Below are positions 1 to 6,211 of a stretch of 11,568 nucleotides of DNA, one piece after another. Below the pieces are notes generated by a model, which was given only the letters and a program-made list of their open reading frames with translations, was not told where the DNA came from and searched no databases. The stretch spans positions 1 through 11,568 of the forward strand of contig DMPC01000044.1 in NCBI GenBank assembly GCA_003456155.1, given 5' to 3'. The DNA comes from Actinomycetota bacterium. GTDB taxonomy: Bacteria > Actinomycetota > Actinomycetes > S36-B12. Both the position numbers and the translations under genes were made by a program. How positions within the stretch are numbered: position 1 is the first letter of the stretch; each line of letters opens with the position of its first letter.

Positions 1-34
1 CGGGGCCGGAATGTGCGCCAGACCCGCGGCGCAC
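1..34 (-). CDS. Possible start of a leftward gene running off the window edge
   Basis: On the minus strand a GTG at 34 opens a frame of 11 codons that reaches the window edge without a stop. It is preceded by TAGACT (40-45) with a 5-nt spacer. This is the same TAnnnT-to-start arrangement seen at seven other genes in this window. The visible residues (MRRGSGAHSGP) are too few to recognise. The call rests only on the promoter pattern and could easily be chance. Confidence 0.18.
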   Translation of the reverse strand, partial: MRRGSGAHSGP

Positions 35-183
35 CCGTCAGTCTAGGGAATGGTGAAACCCGAGTCGCGGGTGCACCCTGAGGGGCAGCGGGGTGCTGAG
101 GCGACGGGCATCTCGTGGAGCAGCTCGTGGCCCGGGGCGGGTGCTCATGGGGTCGCGCCATGAACCACCATGAAGGTGTAAGG

Positions 184-218
184 CGGATCACGGATGACGG
201 ATCACGGATCACGGATGA
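184..218. repeat. Five tandem 7-bp repeats, CGGATSA
   Basis: Five consecutive heptamers read CGGATCA, CGGATGA, CGGATCA, CGGATCA, CGGATGA, with one variable base (C or G at position 6). They lie about 80 bp upstream of the start of the secreted protein gene, outside any credible coding region. A 7-bp period does not match the DNA helical repeat, so stacked regulator binding on one face is not obvious. Slippage origin is the simplest reading. Confidence 0.9.
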
Positions 219-287
219 CGCGCCGGCGGGGCTGTGATTCCAGGGGAGTCCCCCAAGTCCGTCGAACGGGGACGGCGCGGCCGTGGC

Positions 288-293
288 TAGTCT
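288..293 (+). promoter_or_regulatory. -10 element TAGTCT of a likely leaderless promoter
   Basis: TAGTCT is followed by six bases and then the ATG at 300, placing the expected transcription start at the A of the start codon. No Shine-Dalgarno sequence lies before the ATG and no good -35 box is visible. TAnnnT at this distance is the known signature of leaderless actinobacterial transcripts. Confidence 0.55.
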
Positions 294-299
294 TCGGGA

Positions 300-905
300 A
301 TGCGACGTCGACTCACCACCACACTCCTCTCCATCGGCCTCGCGGGAATCCTCGCGCTTTCGGGTGCGCCCGTGGCGACGGCCGCACCAGAGGGTGATGG
401 CTCCTATGACAAGTGGGCGTGGTTCAAGGACACCTACTGGATCGTCCCCCAGAACGGCATCTTCTCGGTCCTTCACTCCGCGGAGACCAAGGAGTTCTCC
501 GTGATCCGTGGGCAGACCGTCTTCCACATCACGGACTACTTCAACGGCTACTGGACGGGCTCGGTGGTCGTGAAGGTCACCAAGGCTCAGGTCCCGAGCT
601 GTCAGACGGTTCTTGGTCAGGTCACCCCGGAAGGGGATGTGTTCATGACCATGTATGACGCGACGACGGGCCTTGTGCGCAACAACCCCACCGGGAGCAT
701 GGTGAAGGTCAAGGGGAAGTGGACCATGGTCAATCAGATGACCAGCCCCGCTGGGTCCGATGGCACGTCCACCATGAGTCACTGGGCGTACATGCTGCAG
801 TCGAAGAAGGGGGACCGCACCTTCGCGAGCCTGCCCTTCGCCAAGCAGTCGATCCCGGAGTTCATGTCCGCGTGCCCGGCGGGCCCCATGATCAATCGCC
901 CCTGA
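300..905 (+). CDS. Secreted protein of unknown function
   Basis: A 201-residue protein with a classic Sec signal peptide: MRRR, a hydrophobic core at about residues 8-28, and a probable cleavage after ATA (near residue 28). The mature part is about 170 residues, rich in aromatic residues, Gly and Thr and free of membrane segments, suggesting a compact beta-rich exported domain. Noticeable blocks are DTYWIVPQNG (44-53), TVFHITDYFNGYWTG (73-87), VTPEGDVFMT (108-117) and HWAYM (161-165). Only two cysteines remain (C101, C192), which could form one disulfide. There is no lipobox, so it is probably released or wall-associated rather than a lipoprotein. I do not recognise a named family. It is monocistronic: its stop is 3 bp from the convergent stop of the FUSC-family gene. 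The start is supported by the signal peptide and the -10 element 6 nt upstream. Confidence 0.85.
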   Translation: MRRRLTTTLLSIGLAGILALSGAPVATAAPEGDGSYDKWAWFKDTYWIVPQNGIFSVLHSAETKEFSVIRGQTVFHITDYFNGYWTGSVVVKVTKAQVPSCQTVLGQVTPEGDVFMTMYDATTGLVRNNPTGSMVKVKGKWTMVNQMTSPAGSDGTSTMSHWAYMLQSKKGDRTFASLPFAKQSIPEFMSACPAGPMINRP

Positions 906-908
906 GCC

Positions 909-1958
909 TCACTGCCTGGGTGGCTGCGGCACGTCGGCTCGCCAGATGTAGGAGGCGGCGATGGCGATCACGCCAGCAAGGAGAGTGGCGACGAGGCGCA
1001 GCGTGAGGTCCTCCGGTACGGAATCCCCGCCGAAGCTGAACATGACGACGACGAGCACGGTGATACCGGCGACACCGATGGCGTAGTTGGCCCAGACGAA
1101 GGCGACGGCAATGCCCCCAGCGACGGCCACGACGAAGGCTGCGGCGTAGCCCGATACGCCCAGGGAGAGGAGCAGGACTGCGGAGATGCCGAGGCCGATG
1201 AGGGTGCCGATGATGCGCAACGCGACTCTGGTCACGGTCCCGTTGACGTCGGGTTTCGTCACCCAGGCGACGGTCATCGGAAGCCAATAGTCATGGGGAT
1301 AGTCCACGGTCTCCGAGATGATCGTGGCGAAGGCGATGGCGATGGACAGGCGCACGCCGTGGCGCAGGAAGATGTCCCGGCCGGCAAGGTGCTGCCGGAT
1401 GAGCGGCCACAGGGGCGGCACAGGTGAGACAGCCACGCGGATGATCCCGGGCTCCCGGATGATCCGCGGCAGGACCGTGGCGACCGTGATGATGAGCCCG
1501 CCGAGTCCCATGAGCAGGGCGTTGTCGAGGGCCGCCACCGGGAGTCCTGGCGCTCCGGCGAAGACGATGAAGACGACGAGGGTCAGGACGCCGCCGACGG
1601 CGGCACGAGGCCCGGCTGCACCGGCGATTCCGCCGGCGAACGCGACGACGGCTGCCCCGATCACGACGGCGATGGCGAAGTCGGAGACGAGTACGGCGGC
1701 GAGCGTCGCGCCCATCAGCCAGAGGTTTGTCCAGAGCATCGTGCGCCAGCGGCGGCCGACCTCCTCGCCGGCCTCGGCGAAAGCGACGAACAGGATGCCG
1801 ATGGACAGCGGTATGCCGGCCGTCGGGTTGCCTACGTAGATTGCGAGCGACACGGTGATGACGAGCAGCACGGCTGTGCGGATGGCTCCCGCGAGCAGAG
1901 TCCGACTGCGGTCGACGCGCATGGTCCCCAGCAGCAAGGTCTGCAGGTGGGAACTCAC
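909..1958 (-). CDS. FUSC-family integral membrane protein (aromatic acid exporter-like)
   Basis: A 349-residue polytopic membrane protein that divides into two similar halves of hydrophobic segments: about residues 24-42, 47-63, 75-91, 95-112, 120-160, then 202-216, 244-266, 270-290, 296-310 and 322-339. The second half carries the best family marker, HDYWLPMTVAWVTKPDVNGT (222-241), typical of the FUSC/YccS/AaeB superfamily, followed by a RVALRIIGTLIG helix. Family members are thought to export aromatic or other small acids, but the substrate here is unknown. The chosen GTG at 1958 has TACCGT six bases upstream and no ribosome binding site, suggesting a leaderless mRNA. An ATG at 1922 is the alternative start. 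It is divergent from the FAD oxidase, with which it shares a symmetric promoter region. A link such as exporting the oxidase's acid product is inference only. Confidence 0.85.
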   Translation of the reverse strand: MSSHLQTLLLGTMRVDRSRTLLAGAIRTAVLLVITVSLAIYVGNPTAGIPLSIGILFVAFAEAGEEVGRRWRTMLWTNLWLMGATLAAVLVSDFAIAVVIGAAVVAFAGGIAGAAGPRAAVGGVLTLVVFIVFAGAPGLPVAALDNALLMGLGGLIITVATVLPRIIREPGIIRVAVSPVPPLWPLIRQHLAGRDIFLRHGVRLSIAIAFATIISETVDYPHDYWLPMTVAWVTKPDVNGTVTRVALRIIGTLIGLGISAVLLLSLGVSGYAAAFVVAVAGGIAVAFVWANYAIGVAGITVLVVVMFSFGGDSVPEDLTLRLVATLLAGVIAIAASYIWRADVPQPPRQ

Positions 1959-1985
1959 GGGTGGACGGTAGCGTGCCCCCCGTGA
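1955..1985. promoter_or_regulatory. Compact symmetric divergent promoter between the FUSC and FAD-oxidase genes
   Basis: Two -10 elements on opposite strands overlap by the bases TA at 1969-1970: TAGCGT (1969-1974, +) and TACCGT (1970 back to 1965, -). Each is followed by 6 or 7 nt and a GTG start (1982 on +, 1958 on -). Perfect 7-bp inverted arms, TCACGGG (1955-1961) and CCCGTGA (1979-1985), flank them and include both start codons. The whole control region is about 31 bp and is centred on base 1970. Both transcripts are expected to be leaderless. Confidence 0.55.
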
Positions 1986-3364
1986 CTCCCGAGGACTCTG
2001 TGCTCGCCGCCTGTGATGCCGCTCTCGACGATCGTGACATCGTCACGGACCCGGACATTCTCGGCTCCTACACCCGTGACCGGTCGACGGGTTCGGCGGC
2101 GGGAGAGCCGTTCGCCGTCGTGTTCCCGCGAACCACCGAGCAGGTGTCGGCGGTCATGCAGGCCGCTCACGCCAACCGCGTCCCCGTCGTCCCGCGAGGG
2201 GCTGGGTCGGGGCTCACCGGTGGCAGCAATGCAGTCGATGGATCCCTCGTCGTCTGCGTCGAGCGCATGAGGGACGTGCTCGACGTCAATGGGACGGACG
2301 GCTACGTCGAGACCCAGCCGGGAATCATGAACACCGAGCTGCGCGAGCACGTCAAGGGCTACGGCCTCTGGTACGCGCCGGATCCGGCCAGCAAGGACTT
2401 CTGCTCCATCGGCGGAAATGTCAACACCAATGCCGGTGGCCTCTGCTGCGTCAAGTATGGCGTGACGCGCGACGCCGTCCTCGGCCTCGAGGTGGTGCTC
2501 GCCGACGGTCGCGTCACGCGACTGGGACGCCGCACGATCAAGGGCGTCGCCGGGTATGACCTGGCAGGGATGATGGTGGGCTCCGAGGGCACGCTCGGCA
2601 TCGTCACGATGGCGAGGCTCCGCCTGCGCCCTCTCCCGCCGCCCGCGATCACGTCGGTCGCCGTCTTCGACGATGTTGCCGCCGCGGGGCGCGCGACCGC
2701 CGCGATCATGGCTGAGCTGACGCCCTCGATGCTGGAGCTGATGGACCAGCAGACGATCCGGATCGTCGAGAACTGGCGACCCATGGGCCTCAACACGTCG
2801 GCCGGAGCCCTCCTGGTCGCGCAGACCGACTCCGGGCTGGGAGCCGCCGCTGACGCGGACCGGCTCATCGCGATCTGCGAGCAGCAGGGCGCCACGGAGG
2901 CCTATCGCGCCGAGACCGAGGAGGAGTCGGAGATGCTCCTCGGCGCCCGCCGCATGGCCATCCTGGCGATGGAGGCCACCGGGGACTGGCTCCTCGATGA
3001 CGTTGCCGTGCCGCGTTCTCGTCTGGCTGAGGCGATGGTCCGCATCCAGGAGGTCGCGGAACGGCACGACGTCATGATCTGCACCTTCGGTCATGCCGGC
3101 GACGGCAACCTGCACCCCACGATCATCACGGAGCGGGGCGACGAGGCCGCTGCTGCGCGGGCCCTGCTCGCCTTCGACGACATCCTCGGCGTCGCACTCG
3201 CCTGCGGGGGGACGATCACGGGGGAGCACGGGGTGGGCAACCTCAAGCAGCACGCCCTGGCCGAGGAGCTCGATGAGGTCGCCGCATCCCTCCACAGCCG
3301 GGTCAAGCAGGCGTGGGACCCCGAGAACATCCTGAATCCGGGCAAGTCTCTGCCGCGGTGGTGA
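1982..3364 (+). CDS. FAD-linked oxidase, GlcD / D-2-hydroxyacid dehydrogenase type
   Basis: A 460-residue flavoprotein of the PCMH/VAO superfamily, oxidising a D-2-hydroxy acid (glycolate, D-lactate or similar) to the 2-oxo acid. The N-terminal FAD-binding domain has PRGAGSGLTGGSN (71-83) and IGGNVNTNAGG (143-153), followed by KGVAGYDLAGMMVGSEGTLG (187-206). The C-terminal FAD-oxidase domain has HAGDGNLHP (371-379) and GEHGVG (414-419), whose histidines belong to the active and metal site, and ends in WDPENILNPGKSLP. All expected motifs are present and the length is normal. The GTG at 1982 is preferred because TAGCGT lies 7 nt upstream. An upstream GTG at 1961 would add 7 residues, but the divergent -10 element lies inside that extension. 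No GlcE or Fe-S GlcF partner gene is adjacent, so the electron acceptor is unclear. Exact substrate cannot be read from sequence. Confidence 0.92.
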   Translation: MTPEDSVLAACDAALDDRDIVTDPDILGSYTRDRSTGSAAGEPFAVVFPRTTEQVSAVMQAAHANRVPVVPRGAGSGLTGGSNAVDGSLVVCVERMRDVLDVNGTDGYVETQPGIMNTELREHVKGYGLWYAPDPASKDFCSIGGNVNTNAGGLCCVKYGVTRDAVLGLEVVLADGRVTRLGRRTIKGVAGYDLAGMMVGSEGTLGIVTMARLRLRPLPPPAITSVAVFDDVAAAGRATAAIMAELTPSMLELMDQQTIRIVENWRPMGLNTSAGALLVAQTDSGLGAAADADRLIAICEQQGATEAYRAETEEESEMLLGARRMAILAMEATGDWLLDDVAVPRSRLAEAMVRIQEVAERHDVMICTFGHAGDGNLHPTIITERGDEAAAARALLAFDDILGVALACGGTITGEHGVGNLKQHALAEELDEVAASLHSRVKQAWDPENILNPGKSLPRW

Positions 3365-3387
3365 CGGGCTAAACCGATTCCTCGCGG

Positions 3388-3393
3388 TACCGT
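3388..3393 (+). promoter_or_regulatory. -10 element TACCGT of a likely leaderless promoter
   Basis: TACCGT lies 5 nt before the ATG at 3399, with no Shine-Dalgarno sequence in the 34-bp gap after the FAD oxidase stop. This suggests that the two small membrane protein genes form their own transcription unit rather than depending on readthrough. The 5-nt spacing is slightly shorter than the 6-7 nt at the other genes here, so confidence is lower. Confidence 0.4.
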
Positions 3394-3398
3394 CGTCC

Positions 3399-3791
3399 AT
3401 GCCTCGATTTCTTCTGGGATGGATCCTCGGCCTCGGCGGCAACGCGATCGGACTGATCCTCGCGGGACTGCTGCTCGGCAGTGACTTCAGCATCAATGGA
3501 CCCGTGGGGTTCATCGTCAGCCTGGTGGTCTTCGGGCTGCTGAGCGCCTTCTTCACCTGGCTCGTGTTCAAGGGCTTGGACAAGAAGGCGTCCTCCGTGG
3601 TCCCGCTGACCGGTCTGATCTCGACCTTCCTCGCCCTGCTGGTGACGGTCCTGCTCACCGACGGCCTGTCCATCAACGGGTGGGGCTGGGTCTGGGGCAC
3701 GCTCATCGTCTGGGTGCTCAGCATGGTGATCTGGGCCCTGCCGGGCCCGTGGCGCTCCTACCGTGCCGAGCGCGCCGTCAGGGAGAAGTAG
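3399..3791 (+). CDS. Small membrane protein, YvlD / phage-holin-4-like family
   Basis: A 130-residue protein with four predicted membrane helices (about residues 4-26, 36-58, 68-87, 94-114) and a short basic C-terminal tail (WRSYRAERAVREK). It has an internal two-fold repeat: each half carries a polar SING motif (FSING 30-34, LSING 90-94) followed by a strongly hydrophobic helix. That pattern resembles the YvlD/'holin family 4' proteins common in Gram-positive chromosomes, which are usually not phage genes despite the name. Function is unknown; links to envelope stress are known for some relatives. The downstream DoxX-like gene starts 6 bp after its stop, so the two are very likely co-transcribed. 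Confidence 0.65.
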   Translation: MPRFLLGWILGLGGNAIGLILAGLLLGSDFSINGPVGFIVSLVVFGLLSAFFTWLVFKGLDKKASSVVPLTGLISTFLALLVTVLLTDGLSINGWGWVWGTLIVWVLSMVIWALPGPWRSYRAERAVREK

Positions 3792-3797
3792 TCACCC

Positions 3798-4169
3798 ATG
3801 TCGATCCTGCTGTGGATCCTGCAGGTCCTGCTTGCCGTGATGTTCATCCTCGCGGGAGCCATGAAGGCATTCCAGTCCTACGACACCATGGCGCGCCGCA
3901 TGCCATGGGTGCAGGACTATTCGCCCTCCATGGTGCGAGGCATCGGAGCGCTGGAGATCCTCGGCGGCCTTGGGCTGATCCTGCCCGGGCTGTTCGGACT
4001 CCTGACGGTGCTGACCCCGCTGGCAGCCGTCGGCCTGGCCATCATCATGGTGCTGGCCACGTTCCATCACCTGCGTCGCCATGAGTCCGGCCAGACGGGT
4101 TTCACGATCGCCCTGCTGGTCGTCCTGCTCTTTGTCGCCTGGGGACGCTTCAGCCTCGCGCCCCTGTAG
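3798..4169 (+). CDS. DoxX-like small membrane protein
   Basis: A 123-residue protein with four hydrophobic helices (about residues 3-22, 46-66, 70-89, 101-119). The first helix ends in LAGAMKAFQSYD (18-29) and the second contains RGIGALEILGGLGLILP (47-63). These are hallmarks of the DoxX/DoxD-like superfamily, whose first-helix G-x-x-K and second-helix E are conserved. The HH pair at 90-91 sits at the end of the third helix. Relatives are implicated in quinone-linked redox or oxidative-stress functions, but most are uncharacterised. A GGGAGAAG ribosome binding site (3781-3788) overlaps the end of the preceding gene, consistent with an operon. The gene converges on the methyltransferase, and only a triple 16-bp repeat separates them. 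Confidence 0.8.
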   Translation: MSILLWILQVLLAVMFILAGAMKAFQSYDTMARRMPWVQDYSPSMVRGIGALEILGGLGLILPGLFGLLTVLTPLAAVGLAIIMVLATFHHLRRHESGQTGFTIALLVVLLFVAWGRFSLAPL

Positions 4170-4217
4170 TCGATCCCTTGGGCCGTCGATCTCCTGGGCA
4201 GTCGGTCTCCTAGGCCG
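4170..4217. repeat. Three tandem imperfect 16-bp repeats at the convergent gene ends
   Basis: Units are 4170-4185 (TCGATCCCTTGGGCCG), 4186-4201 (TCGATCTCCTGGGCAG) and 4202-4217 (TCGGTCTCCTAGGCCG). Neighbouring units match at 13 of 16 positions. They fill the whole gap between the DoxX-like and methyltransferase genes, and the third supplies the methyltransferase stop codon and last residues. Each unit has a small dyad at its middle (CCCTTGGG, CCTGGG, CCTAGG). There is no run of T, so a classical terminator is not evident. Confidence 0.85.
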
Positions 4218-5055
4218 GACGCACGAGGCGGAGCAGGAACGCCGAGCACAGGAAAAGGCCGCGCCAGCCTGAGTCGTCGTCCTCGAGGGCAAGGGACTCG
4301 TCACGAAAGGCCCGCGGGTCGGCGGACTCCAGGGCAGGCATCCCTGCGTGGTAGTGGAAGGGATGGACGGAGACCTCCTCGTACCCCAGGGCCTGGAAGC
4401 GGGGGACGAGAGCGAGGGGGTTGTCGTAGAACGCCTCCACGCCACTGCTCGGCAGGGGCGGCCGATTCATGTCGACGCGGTCGGCGACGAACTCCCGAAC
4501 TCGCACCCGTGTTCCCGATGACGTCTCCTGGAGCAGGTCGTCGGTGATGAAGTCGGTCGTGAACCGATTGAACGTCACGAGCGAGAACATGCTGTTGCGG
4601 AACTCCAGGAAGAGCTCGCCGCCAGGCCGAACGAGGGCGGCGAGGTTGGCGACCGTGGCCTCCTGGTCATGGGCGTGCGGCATGATGCCGAGCCCGACCA
4701 GGGTGTCGAAGCTGCCGGCGCCCGGGAGGGCGCTGAGGGATGCGGGGTCCTCGGCGTCGGCGATGATCACTGCATCCGGATCCCCGCCGAGGTCGGCGAG
4801 GATCCGGCGCGTGGTGTCGACCATCGCGGGGTTGTTGTCCACCCCGGCAAAGTCGAGTCCGGCAGCGAGCACATGCGGGACCCCGTTCCCGCCCCCGACG
4901 CCGATCTCGACGAGGGAGCGTGCACCTCGCTCCTCTGCGGACGCCAGCACCACGCGCCAGGCGAAGTGATTGGCGGGATAGCCAATAGTGAGATCGGCGA
5001 GGTGGTCTGCCTCGTGGGCCACCAGGGACTTCGCCCGTGCGCGATCGATCGTCAT
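4210..5055 (-). CDS. Class I SAM-dependent methyltransferase
   Basis: A 281-residue soluble protein with a Rossmann-type methyltransferase core. Motif I is VEIGVGGGNG (49-58), the acidic ribose-binding strand is GVDNNPAMVD (71-80), the adenine-contacting acidic residues are near AD (99-102), and the post-motif region is ALVRPGGELFLEFRN (140-154). The N-terminus (EADHLADLTIGYPANHF) and the C-terminal half (FSLVTFNRFTTDFITDDLL, 157-175) are family-specific and probably bind the substrate, which I cannot identify. Its ATG overlaps the stop of the upstream sbtA-like gene in the tetranucleotide ATGA (5052-5055), so translation is probably coupled. The same frame continues upstream to 5220, but that part lies inside sbtA and reads as low-complexity Arg-rich sequence, so it is rejected. 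Confidence 0.85.
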   Translation of the reverse strand: MTIDRARAKSLVAHEADHLADLTIGYPANHFAWRVVLASAEERGARSLVEIGVGGGNGVPHVLAAGLDFAGVDNNPAMVDTTRRILADLGGDPDAVIIADAEDPASLSALPGAGSFDTLVGLGIMPHAHDQEATVANLAALVRPGGELFLEFRNSMFSLVTFNRFTTDFITDDLLQETSSGTRVRVREFVADRVDMNRPPLPSSGVEAFYDNPLALVPRFQALGYEEVSVHPFHYHAGMPALESADPRAFRDESLALEDDDSGWRGLFLCSAFLLRLVRPA

Positions 5056-6137
5056 GCTGGGTTCACCGCCATCGATAGGGCGACCAGCAGAGGTATGCCG
5101 GCCACGAGATTGAAGGGAAAGGTGATGCCGAGACTGCTCGTGATGCACAGCCCGCCGTCGGCACGGGGCAGGGCAAGGCCGACGGCTGCGGGTGCGGCGA
5201 TGTAGGAGGCGCTGGCGCACAGCACGCCGAGGATGGCTGCTCCACCCGTCGACATCCCGATCGCGGAGCCTGCGAGGACGCCGACCGTACCGGCGACGAG
5301 GGGGAAGGCCAGGGCGAACACGATGAGCCCGGGGCCGGCCCGGCGGATGCTCCCCAGGTGGCTCCCGGCCACGGCGCCCAGGTGGAGCAGGAAGAGGGCC
5401 AAGGCACCGGTGAAGAGCCCGGTGAACACCGGCGCGACGGGCTCGTACCCGGTGGGTCCGGTGATGAAGCCGATGATCAGTCCACCGACCATGAGCAGGA
5501 TCGATGGGCCGGTCAGCACCTCTCGGACGGCCTCGGCCCAGCCTCCCTCACGGGGTGTCCCCGTCTCGGGGGCATGCGGCGTCTCTGCGTCTGGTTCCTT
5601 CGATGAGGGGCCACCGGCGTTCACGAGGCTGCGTCGCCGGATCAGGGTCCGAGTCCGCGTGGTCTGACGCTTGGCCAGGGCGAGGCCCACGATGATCCCG
5701 GGGATCTCGAGAATGACGACCAGCGTCGCGAGGTGACCCTCCTGGGGCAGACCGACCGCGGTGGCGAGGGCGACCGCGGCGGTGAAGGTGACGAGGGATG
5801 TCGAGCCGTAGTGGGCGGCCATGGCTCCCCGGTCGGTGCGGCTGAGGCGCGTGATCAGGCCCAGGGCTTGGAAGGCGACCAGGGGGATCAGGATGCCCAG
5901 GGCCAGGGCCACCGCCGCGGGGGCGAGGACACCGTTCACACCCGAATCGTTGAGCGCGACGCCGCCCTTCAGTCCGATGGCCAGCAGCAGATAGAAGGAG
6001 ATGGCCCGATAGACGGGCTCGGGAAGCCGGAGATCAGCCTTTAGCAGGGCCATGGCAAGGGCGGCGATGGCGAAGGCGAGGACGGGAACAGATGTCAGGT
6101 TGCGCAGTGCCAGTTGGGCAGTGTCGTCGAGTCCCAT
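5052..6137 (-). CDS. sbtA: SbtA-type sodium-dependent bicarbonate transporter
   Basis: A 361-residue membrane protein, close to the length of cyanobacterial SbtA (about 370). It has two sets of hydrophobic helices (about 17-155 and 210-355) separated by a hydrophilic, proline-rich cytoplasmic loop (157-205), matching the inverted-repeat fold with a central linker. Family signatures are AISFYLLLAIGLKGGVAL (45-62), HYGSTSLVTFTAA (109-121), SASYIAAPAAVGLALP (309-324) and SSLGITFPFNL (334-344). The GSTS and SSLG segments correspond to the sodium/bicarbonate site in solved SbtA structures. Predicted role is high-affinity Na+-coupled HCO3- uptake, though heterotrophic homologues may carry another anion. 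The ATG at 6137 is chosen because AGGAGG (6144-6149) lies 6 nt upstream. An in-frame ATG at 6191 would start inside the promoter region. No SbtB gene is nearby. Confidence 0.85.
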   Translation of the reverse strand: MGLDDTAQLALRNLTSVPVLAFAIAALAMALLKADLRLPEPVYRAISFYLLLAIGLKGGVALNDSGVNGVLAPAAVALALGILIPLVAFQALGLITRLSRTDRGAMAAHYGSTSLVTFTAAVALATAVGLPQEGHLATLVVILEIPGIIVGLALAKRQTTRTRTLIRRRSLVNAGGPSSKEPDAETPHAPETGTPREGGWAEAVREVLTGPSILLMVGGLIIGFITGPTGYEPVAPVFTGLFTGALALFLLHLGAVAGSHLGSIRRAGPGLIVFALAFPLVAGTVGVLAGSAIGMSTGGAAILGVLCASASYIAAPAAVGLALPRADGGLCITSSLGITFPFNLVAGIPLLVALSMAVNPA

Positions 6138-6143
6138 GGACGT

Positions 6144-6149
6144 CCTCCT
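6144..6149 (-). promoter_or_regulatory. Strong ribosome binding site AGGAGG of sbtA
   Basis: AGGAGG on the minus strand, 6 nt before the ATG at 6137, is the most canonical Shine-Dalgarno sequence in the window. It fixes the start of the transporter. It contrasts with the leaderless genes around it and suggests high translation. Confidence 0.8.
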
Positions 6150-6162
6150 CTCCTCGGGGGAG

Positions 6163-6191
6163 ATACTGGACGTATATTTCCGGTATTGCAA
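6163..6191 (-). promoter_or_regulatory. Promoter of the sbtA-methyltransferase operon with an overlapping inverted repeat
   Basis: In an A+T-rich island on the minus strand, TTGCAA (6186-6191) and CAGTAT (6163-6168) are spaced by 17 bp, a good -35/-10 pair. The predicted start is near 6156, giving a leader of about 20 nt. A 24-bp dyad with arms ATACTGGA (6163-6170) and TCCGGTAT (6179-6186), 7 of 8 positions complementary and with a TATA centre, spans from the -10 into the -35. It is the obvious candidate operator for a repressor, most simply the adjacent winged-helix regulator. Confidence 0.55.
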
Positions 6192-6195
6192 ATCC

Positions 6196-6209
6196 TGAAT
6201 AGTGATTCA
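6196..6209. promoter_or_regulatory. Second inverted repeat upstream of the sbtA promoter
   Basis: TGAAT (6196-6200) and ATTCA (6205-6209) are perfect 5-bp inverted arms around AGTG. The dyad lies just upstream of the -35 box and 2 bp from the stop codon of the regulator gene. It could be an activator or auxiliary operator site. Its sequence differs from the larger dyad at 6163-6186. Confidence 0.35.
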
Positions 6210-6211
6210 CG

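Larger units (their letters stand above)
1..299. other. Non-coding region upstream of the secreted protein gene
   Basis: I see no convincing gene filling this stretch; all three forward frames meet stops by base 81. It contains a perfect 10-bp palindrome GGGTGCACCC at 69-78. Overlapping it is a possible hairpin, ACCCG (58-62) with CGGGT (68-72). CTCGTGG occurs twice, 12 bp apart, at 112-118 and 124-130. A tandem heptamer repeat lies at 184-218 and the promoter of the next gene at 288-293. A possible leftward gene start near base 34 is listed separately. The stretch may be a divergent intergenic region. Confidence 0.6.

Noticed and set aside
1955..3724. A 589-codon open frame on the minus strand opposite the FAD oxidase
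   Set aside because: It lies antisense to a gene with every expected catalytic motif. Its translation is Arg/His/Gly/Asp-rich low-complexity sequence with no domain, the usual shadow of high-G+C coding DNA.
3399..3791. Phage origin suggested by the holin-like family name
   Set aside because: No lysin, capsid, integrase or other phage gene is nearby. YvlD-like proteins are ordinary chromosomal membrane proteins, and base composition matches the neighbours.
5056..5220. Upstream extension of the methyltransferase frame
   Set aside because: It would overlap the conserved C-terminus of SbtA and encodes Arg-rich nonsense; ATG 5055 with the ATGA overlap is the natural start.
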